A stretch of 46,997 nt of DNA. It comes from CAZPMC01 sp964587755. GTDB lineage: Bacteria > Bacillota > Clostridia > Acetivibrionales > DTU013. Positions within the stretch are counted from its first letter, which is position 1. Every line of letters begins with the position of its first letter. A program made the translations under genes and the position numbers. The notes under the pieces were generated by a model. The model did no database searches, was not told the DNA's origin, and worked only from the letters and a program-made list of their open reading frames with translations. The stretch lies in the NCBI GenBank assembly GCA_964587755.1, contig CAZPMC010000016.1, positions 1-46,997 of the forward strand, in the 5' to 3' direction. Shown here piece by piece: positions 41,729-46,997 of this stretch.

Positions 41729-43222
41729 ATGACGGACAAGATAGAAACTAATCATGAATTCGATGATTTAAGTGAAATTTTGAAGGTGAGGAGAATGAAA
41801 CTCTCTGAGCTTCAAGAGAGTGGTAAAGACCCCTTTAAAATAATAAAATATGATGTTACACATAGCACAAAGCAAATTCATGATAACTTTGAGAAGCTTG
41901 AAGGCTCACAGGTATCAATTGCAGGCAGACTGATGTCCAAACGGGGAATGGGGAAAGCCAGCTTCAGTGATTTGCAGGATCGTGAGACTAAGATACAGCT
42001 TTATGTCAGAATTGACGGAATTGGTGAGGAAGCTTATGAGGACTTTAAAAAATTTGATATAGGCGACATTGTTGGTGTTAAAGGAGAGGTTTTCAGAACA
42101 CATAAAGGTGAGATATCGGTAAAAGTCAGCAGTATAACACTTCTTGCCAAATCACTTAAGCCTCTTCCGGAAAAATGGCATGGCCTAAAGGATGTTGATT
42201 TGCGTTATAGACAAAGATATGTTGACCTGATAATAAACCCCGAGGTTAGAAAAACTTTTTTCACCAGAAGTAAAATATTGACTGAGATAAGAAGATTTTT
42301 GGATGGGAGAGGCTTTTTGGAGGTTGAGACTCCGATCTTAAATACTATACCTGGTGGAGCCACAGCCAGGCCGTTTATTACCCATCACAATACACTGGAC
42401 CTTGATCTCTATCTTAGAATTGCCCCGGAGCTTTATTTAAAGCGTCTTATTGTCGGCGGCATGGAAAAGGTTTATGAAATGGGCAGGATGTTTAGAAATG
42501 AGGGAATGTCCATAAAGCACAATCCGGAATTCACAATGATGGAGGTCTATGAAGCCTATACTGACTACAATGGTATGATGGAGCTGACTGAATCGCTGAT
42601 TTCAACAGTAGCAAATAAAGTGCTTGGGACTACAAAGATAACATATCAGGGGCAGGAGATTGATTTAACACCTCCATGGGACCGATTAACAATGAGGGAA
42701 GCGGTCCTAAAGTATGCCGGTGTGGATTTTGACAAGATTGACAGTGATGAAGAGGCCAGAAAGCTTGCTCGTGACAGGAATATTAATGTAGATGACAACC
42801 TTACAAAGGGCGAGGTTATGAGCGTTATGTTTGAAGAAATGGCTGAGGAAAATTTGATACAGCCGACATTTATATTAGATTACCCTGTTGAAATATCTCC
42901 TTTAACAAAAAGAAAGCCTGACAATCCGGAGCTTACTGAAAGATTCGAGCTGTTTATTACAGGAAGGGAAATGGCTAACGCATATTCAGAGCTTAACGAT
43001 CCCATAGATCAGAAACAAAGATTTTTAGAACAGGTAAAAAAGAGAGAAGCAGGGGACGAAGAAGCCAACATGATGGATGATGATTTTGTAAATGCACTTG
43101 AATATGGTATGCCGCCAACAGGAGGTCTGGGAATTGGTATTGATAGATTGGTTATGCTTCTGACGGATTCTTATTCCATAAGAGATATCCTTCTTTTCCC
43201 CACAATGAAGCCTCGAGAATGA
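41729..43222 (+). CDS. lysS: Lysyl-tRNA synthetase, class II
   Basis: 497 residues. N-terminal OB-fold anticodon-binding domain (about 60-165), class II core with motif 2 (MGRMFRNEGMSIKHNPEFTM, about 252-271) and motif 3 (GLGIGIDRLVMLLTD, about 463-477). Normal length. GGAGG lies 6 nt before ATG. It is followed 25 bp on by the J-like gene. Confidence 0.97.
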   Translation: MTDKIETNHEFDDLSEILKVRRMKLSELQESGKDPFKIIKYDVTHSTKQIHDNFEKLEGSQVSIAGRLMSKRGMGKASFSDLQDRETKIQLYVRIDGIGEEAYEDFKKFDIGDIVGVKGEVFRTHKGEISVKVSSITLLAKSLKPLPEKWHGLKDVDLRYRQRYVDLIINPEVRKTFFTRSKILTEIRRFLDGRGFLEVETPILNTIPGGATARPFITHHNTLDLDLYLRIAPELYLKRLIVGGMEKVYEMGRMFRNEGMSIKHNPEFTMMEVYEAYTDYNGMMELTESLISTVANKVLGTTKITYQGQEIDLTPPWDRLTMREAVLKYAGVDFDKIDSDEEARKLARDRNINVDDNLTKGEVMSVMFEEMAEENLIQPTFILDYPVEISPLTKRKPDNPELTERFELFITGREMANAYSELNDPIDQKQRFLEQVKKREAGDEEANMMDDDFVNALEYGMPPTGGLGIGIDRLVMLLTDSYSIRDILLFPTMKPRE

Positions 43223-43247
43223 TTGAGGCGAGGGAGGATTATGTGGT

Positions 43248-44102
43248 ATGATGGATAAGGAGAAAGCCAGGGAAATACTTGGCGTTGGGATAGATGCAAG
43301 CCCAAATGAAATTGAAAAAAGGTACTCAATACTTTTAAAGAAGTATAAGCAATCAAATTCAACGCACAATGAAGGCACCCAAGAAGATAGTTACAGCTTT
43401 GAGCAAGCAACAATAGCATACAACACATTAATGGGCTATAATATTCCAGCAGAGGAGACCCCTCCAAGCAAAGCCGCGCCGGTTTTAAAAAAATTAGGGC
43501 TAGATGAAAAAAAGGTAAAGAATTTTTTCTACTATTATAAATATTATATTCTTGCAGTTATCGTAGCACTTATTATTGTGGGTACCATTATTAAGTCTTT
43601 GACAACAAAGGTAGAGCCTGATTTTAATATGGCTTTTATCGGTGATTTCGCTTACACGGATGGGCAAAGGCTTGAAGATACCGTAAGAGAAGAGATAGAC
43701 GAAATAAATGAGCCGAGCATAGGTTTTGCTTATATATCCGATGACATTATAGGTGAAGAGCAGGTCGGTATGGCAATTAAGGCTACACTGTTCTTTGTGT
43801 CACAAGAGACAGATTTGTTTATTTTTGATAAGGAAAACTATGAAAAATACGCAATCGAGGGAGTCTTTTTAAACCTTGATGACATAGCTCCAAAGCTGGG
43901 CATAGATATGGAAGAGAACAAAGAATATATTCTGACTGCTAACGGGCAATCCGAACCCCATTTATACGGGATAAATGTTACTGAAAGCAAAGTACTTAAG
44001 GAATCAGGAGTATATAGTAATGACGAGATGATAGCTGCAATTTATTTGAATGGCAAACAACAGGAAACTACGCTCAAGGTGCTTGAATTGCTAACGAAAT
44101 AA
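43248..44102 (+). CDS. J-domain-like membrane protein without HPD
   Basis: 284 residues. The N-terminus (about 5-65, AREILGVGIDASPNEIEKRY, then ILLKKYKQSN) resembles a J domain, but the HPD tripeptide required to stimulate DnaK is replaced by KQS. One transmembrane helix (about 97-122) follows, then a domain (about 128-284) expected outside, with FIGDFAYTDG and FVSQETDLFIFDKE landmarks. GGGAGG precedes ATG. It is 19 bp ahead of rsbV, so it belongs to the sigma-B operon and might sense or anchor something for it; that is a guess. Confidence 0.7.
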   Translation: MMDKEKAREILGVGIDASPNEIEKRYSILLKKYKQSNSTHNEGTQEDSYSFEQATIAYNTLMGYNIPAEETPPSKAAPVLKKLGLDEKKVKNFFYYYKYYILAVIVALIIVGTIIKSLTTKVEPDFNMAFIGDFAYTDGQRLEDTVREEIDEINEPSIGFAYISDDIIGEEQVGMAIKATLFFVSQETDLFIFDKENYEKYAIEGVFLNLDDIAPKLGIDMEENKEYILTANGQSEPHLYGINVTESKVLKESGVYSNDEMIAAIYLNGKQQETTLKVLELLTK

Positions 44103-44121
44103 TGAGTAGGAGGTTTTTCTT

Positions 44122-44436
44122 ATGTCTAGTGAATTGACACTGAAAGAAGAGTATTTAGCTGGCAAAACCAAGGTTTTTGTTTCGGGCGAGGTTGATATTT
44201 ATACAGCGCAGAGTTTTAAGGATAAAGTTTACAGTATCGTTGAGAAAGCCGATAACGATATTATTATCGATTGCACAGGATTAAACTATATTGATAGTAC
44301 AGGGCTTGGCATATTTGTAGGTGCATTAAAAAAAGCGAAGTTAACGGGGAAAAGCATATGCTTGGAGAACATCAAGGACAATATTAAAAAGCTTTTTGTT
44401 ATTACTGGCCTGGACAAGCTTTTCAATATTCAGTGA
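44122..44436 (+). CDS. rsbV: Anti-sigma factor antagonist (STAS domain)
   Basis: 104 residues, one STAS domain. The serine that the partner kinase phosphorylates sits in YIDSTGLGIF (Ser at about 58). When unphosphorylated it binds the anti-sigma factor and frees the sigma factor. AGGAGG precedes ATG. SpoIIAA is the alternative reading; the sigma factor downstream argues for the sigma-B module, since spoIIAB/sigF families would show more characteristic N-termini. Confidence 0.85.
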   Translation: MSSELTLKEEYLAGKTKVFVSGEVDIYTAQSFKDKVYSIVEKADNDIIIDCTGLNYIDSTGLGIFVGALKKAKLTGKSICLENIKDNIKKLFVITGLDKLFNIQ

Positions 44437-44488
44437 CAGCGATGTTTGAAAAGACATAGGAATTATGTTACATAAGGAGCGATTATTA

Positions 44489-44890
44489 ATGGTGTCACCT
44501 GACAGAATTGTAATTGAGTTACCCTTTAAGGCTGAATATGTCAGTGTTGCAAGGCTTACTACTTCCGGGATTGCCAGCAGGGCAGGATTTGACATCGAGA
44601 CAGTCGAGGACATAAAGGTAGCGGTTTCTGAGGTTTGCAACAGAATTATTCGTGTAGGTTCAGAATTGGACGGCAAATACAAAATTAGTTTCGACATTTA
44701 TGACAATGAGCTTGTTATTATCTTCGAGTCTGATTCAGAGCTGATTAAATGCATCTTTGATGATGATGAAGACGGCTTGGGAATGTCTATTATTGATGCT
44801 TTCATGGACAAGGTTGAGTTCTGTCCTAATAACGACTATATTCTGTCCATGGTAAAAACCATAGGGGTAAATTCGAACAATGAGTTATAA
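44489..44890 (+). CDS. rsbW: Anti-sigma-B factor, serine kinase RsbW
   Basis: 133-residue HATPase/GHKL kinase. N box EVCNRII (about 46-52), G1-like segment and DGLGMSIIDAFMDKVEF (about 96-112). It would hold the sigma factor and phosphorylate the antagonist. The stop overlaps the sigma gene by 11 nt. ATG at 44489 is preferred since AAGGAG lies 9 nt before it; ATG at 44465 lies ahead of that site. Confidence 0.85.
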   Translation: MVSPDRIVIELPFKAEYVSVARLTTSGIASRAGFDIETVEDIKVAVSEVCNRIIRVGSELDGKYKISFDIYDNELVIIFESDSELIKCIFDDDEDGLGMSIIDAFMDKVEFCPNNDYILSMVKTIGVNSNNEL

Positions 44891-45641
44891 TAAAGAATCA
44901 GCAGCTTTCAAAGAGACAGAAAGCACAGAAGCTCTTTTTGCAAGGTATTATACCGACAGGAACATTCAGGACAGGAATGAGCTTGTAAAAAGGTATTTAT
45001 ACCTGGCAGAAATAATTTCAAAGAAATTTCTAAACAGAGGAGTGGACTACGAAGATATTTTCCAAGTAGCCAGTATCGCGCTTATCAGTGCGGTTGAAAG
45101 ATTTGATCCAAACAAAGGTTTTAAGTTTGTAAGCTTCGCTACGCCTACAATTGTTGGTGAAATTAAACGGTATTTCCGGGATAAAAGCTCCACTATAAGA
45201 ATACCCAGACGTATTTATGAGGTATACCAAAAAGTCAATCTTGCAAGAGAGCAGCTTTCACAAAAACTGAATAGAACGCCACGAGCAGAGGAAATAGCCG
45301 CTTTCTTAAATATTAAGGAAGAAACAGTGCTTGAGATAATTGAGTCATGGAATGCATATTATATGCAGTCCTTTGATCAAAATGTATTTAATGAGGATGA
45401 TCTGGAGCTGCACGAAACTATCGGTGAAGAGGATGCTACCTTTGAGAGAATAGAGAACAGGGATTTCTTAAAGAAAAGCCTGAGCCGGTTTAATGAACTT
45501 GAGAAAAAGTTTATTCATATGCGTTACTTTGATTCTAAAACCCAGAAGGAAATAGCTGAAAAAATGGGCGTTTCCCAAATGTATGTGTCAAGACTCGAGC
45601 ATAAGGTGCTTAAGAGGTTTAGGACCATGCTGGCAAAATGA
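44880..45641 (+). CDS. sigB: RNA polymerase sigma factor of the SigB/F/G group
   Basis: 253 residues. Region 2 (DRNELVKRYLYLAEIISKKF, then GVDYEDIFQVASIALISAVERFDP and FKFVSFATPTIVGEIKRYFRD), region 3 and region 4 (EKKFIHMRYFDSKTQKEIAEKMGVSQMYVSRLEHKVLKRF as a landmark, about 207-246) are complete. The order rsbV-rsbW-sigB and the downstream sigma-B-type promoter favour general stress sigma-B over sigma-F or sigma-G. Confidence 0.88.
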   Translation: MSYNKESAAFKETESTEALFARYYTDRNIQDRNELVKRYLYLAEIISKKFLNRGVDYEDIFQVASIALISAVERFDPNKGFKFVSFATPTIVGEIKRYFRDKSSTIRIPRRIYEVYQKVNLAREQLSQKLNRTPRAEEIAAFLNIKEETVLEIIESWNAYYMQSFDQNVFNEDDLELHETIGEEDATFERIENRDFLKKSLSRFNELEKKFIHMRYFDSKTQKEIAEKMGVSQMYVSRLEHKVLKRFRTMLAK

Positions 45642-45668
45642 TATCGCCGCAAATAAAATAAAGATTGT

Positions 45669-45692
45669 GTTTAGCATATATTATCTGGGTAA
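45669..45692 (+). promoter_or_regulatory. Sigma-B-type promoter
   Basis: GTTTA (45669-45673), a 13-nt spacer and GGGTAA (45687-45692) match the Bacillus sigma-B pattern GTTTAA-N12/14-GGGTAW. It lies directly after sigB and 66 bp ahead of the second kinase gene, so sigma-B probably drives that gene. Confidence 0.75.
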
Positions 45693-45758
45693 TATATAAA
45701 TTGAATGGCATAAGAGCATTATTGGCCGCTTTATTTTATTATCAAGGACGTGGATTAA

Positions 45759-46196
45759 GTGAGCTGTGACGACTTTTACAGTACCCATGTGCCAAGCCGG
45801 ATAAGTTGCATTGGCACTGTTGTTAATGAATTCATAACAAGCCTTCAAAACAGTTATGGATGTTTAGATGATTTAATAATATTTGAGCTTAAGGTTATAC
45901 TTAATGAGGTTTTACTCAATGCAGTAAGGCATGGTAACGGTGAAGATGAGCATAAGCTGGTAAAAGTGAGGGCAGGTGTTAACAGAATGGGGAACATGGT
46001 ATTAGTTGTTGAGGATGAGGGAACCGGATACAACTACAATGATGTTTGCAATTGCCGAAAACCTTGCTGCGGCGTTGAGGATCCTATGGAGATAAGTGAG
46101 CATGGAAGAGGGATAATTATTATTAAGGGATTAAGCGACAAAGTAGAGATAAATGAACGAGGCAATAGAATTATCATCTCGAAAAATATCTTTTAG
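45759..46196 (+). CDS. Second RsbW-like serine kinase with a cysteine-rich ATP lid
   Basis: 145-residue GHKL kinase of the anti-sigma family. N box NEVLLNAVRHGN (about 49-60), G1 box DEGTG (86-90) and G2 box GRG (116-118). Between G1 and G2, in the ATP lid, lies CNCRKPCC: cysteines 97, 99, 103 and 104. Additional cysteines are at 3, 17 and 35. GTG at 45759 has AAGGA about 12 nt upstream. It could be a second anti-sigma or switch protein of the sigma-B pathway, with redox or metal control of ATP binding; the latter is inference from the cysteines. Confidence 0.8.
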   Translation: MSCDDFYSTHVPSRISCIGTVVNEFITSLQNSYGCLDDLIIFELKVILNEVLLNAVRHGNGEDEHKLVKVRAGVNRMGNMVLVVEDEGTGYNYNDVCNCRKPCCGVEDPMEISEHGRGIIIIKGLSDKVEINERGNRIIISKNIF

Positions 46197-46271
46197 CCCT
46201 TCTAACGCCATTGATGGCATTACCAATAATACTTTTTGTGATAAAGACGAAGAAAACAGAATGATAAGCTG

Positions 46272-46324
46272 ATAAAACAGAGGATAAAACAGAAAAATTG
46301 CTGTAAATCAGCTGTTTTATTAAA
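46272..46324 (+). terminator. Hairpin after the second RsbW-like gene
   Basis: ATAAAACAG occurs twice (46272-46280 and 46284-46292), and both copies can pair with CTGTTTTAT (46312-46320). A TTA-rich stretch follows. Two alternative stems are possible. Confidence 0.5.
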
Positions 46325-46342
46325 AATGCTAATTGCCTGGGG

Positions 46343-46371
46343 TTGAAGAAATATCGAAGCGGTGATATATT
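46343..46371 (+). promoter_or_regulatory. Possible rRNA promoter P1
   Basis: TTGAAG (46343-46348), 17-nt spacer, TATATT (46366-46371). Confidence 0.45.
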
Positions 46372-46420
46372 ATAAAAGCTGTCCCGCAAAACTCCACAGA
46401 AAATTAATTTTAATATGTGG

Positions 46421-46449
46421 TTGACAAAAGGAAAACAGCATGATAATCT
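46421..46449 (+). promoter_or_regulatory. rRNA promoter P2
   Basis: TTGACA (46421-46426) with either GATAAT (46442-46447, 15-nt spacer) or TAATCT (46444-46449, 17-nt spacer). The rRNA leader runs from about 46455 to 46695 and contains a hairpin, GTGACA (46641-46646 region) with TGTCAC (46682-46688), close to the mature 5' end. Confidence 0.6.
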
Positions 46450-46695
46450 ATTAAAGCTGCTTCGCATGAAGCACGGCTTAAGTCAGCCTGAAATAAGGCG
46501 GACAGGAAGTAGATGGACCTTGAAAAGTAAACAGTGAAGACAATAAAAAACTCGTAAATTCTTAAGAGAACTTTGCGACTTTTACAAAAAGTCAGTAAAA
46601 CGTAAACAAAGAGCCAAACGGCTTTCTGATAAAATTTTGTGTGACATTCCTCGAGCACAGAGGAATACCTCTTTCATAGGAGTGTCACCATACCT

Positions 46696-46997
<302 letters not shown>

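Noticed and set aside
44122..45641. Reading rsbV-rsbW-sigB as the sporulation operon spoIIAA-spoIIAB-sigF
   Set aside because: The gene order is the same, but the downstream sigma-B-type promoter and the non-sporulation neighbours (lysS, J-like gene) fit sigma-B better. Not fully excluded without a phylogeny.

Overview
The window reads as a stretch of chromosome from a spore-forming, low-GC anaerobic Firmicute. Pointers are spoIIR, a SleB-type cortex hydrolase, a GerMN lipoprotein, the clpC-radA-yacL-ispD neighbourhood, an archaeal/eukaryote-type prolyl-tRNA synthetase under a T-box, a clostridial-looking thioredoxin reductase homologue and AG-rich ribosome binding sites. The SLH-domain proteins and the 16S rRNA start would fit the clostridial cluster III group (Ruminiclostridium/Hungateiclostridium-like), but genus placement is inference only. 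Neither edge is complete: clpC is cut at the left and a 16S rRNA gene at the right.

Layout. 1-10.1 kb: clpC (partial), a GT2 glycosyltransferase facing a GH15 hydrolase, radA, a small MazG-like cysteine protein, carD, yacL, ispD and an inverted, divergent ispF. This is the Bacillus clpC-radA-disA-yacL-ispD-ispF order with insertions, disA missing and ispF flipped. 10.2-16.2 kb: T-box plus proS, a PQ-loop membrane protein, a CAP/SH3 secreted protein behind a large palindrome, an RluD-type pseudouridine synthase, a c-di-AMP riboswitch driving a triple peptidoglycan-binding protein, and a 44-codon gene. 16.3-22.8 kb: araD-araM-araL-like sugar phosphate genes, tex, a membrane protein and sleB. 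22.8-25.5 kb (minus strand): a truncated condensation-domain relic and five very small genes, two with sigma-K-like promoters. 25.5-32.1 kb: a thioredoxin reductase homologue without an NADPH motif, ykuK, a GerMN lipoprotein, ddl, murI, ywiB-like and argS. 32.2-39.1 kb: three exported cell-envelope genes (two SLH proteins, one S41 protease with a peptidoglycan-binding domain) and spoIIR behind a sigma-F-like promoter. 39.4-43.2 kb: guaB, greA, lysS with clean sigma-A promoters. 43.2-46.2 kb: a J-like membrane protein, rsbV, rsbW, sigB and a second anti-sigma kinase behind a sigma-B-type promoter. 46.3 kb to the end: tandem rRNA promoters and 16S rRNA.

How it fits together. Most genes are housekeeping (proteostasis, DNA repair, isoprenoid synthesis, tRNA charging, peptidoglycan precursors, GTP supply). 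Three threads are less ordinary: a cell-envelope and c-di-AMP thread, a sporulation thread (spoIIR, sleB and the micro-gene cluster), and a sigma-B partner-switching module whose downstream kinase carries a four-cysteine ATP lid. Intergenic DNA holds a degenerate modular repeat family in three places and three REP-like palindromes.
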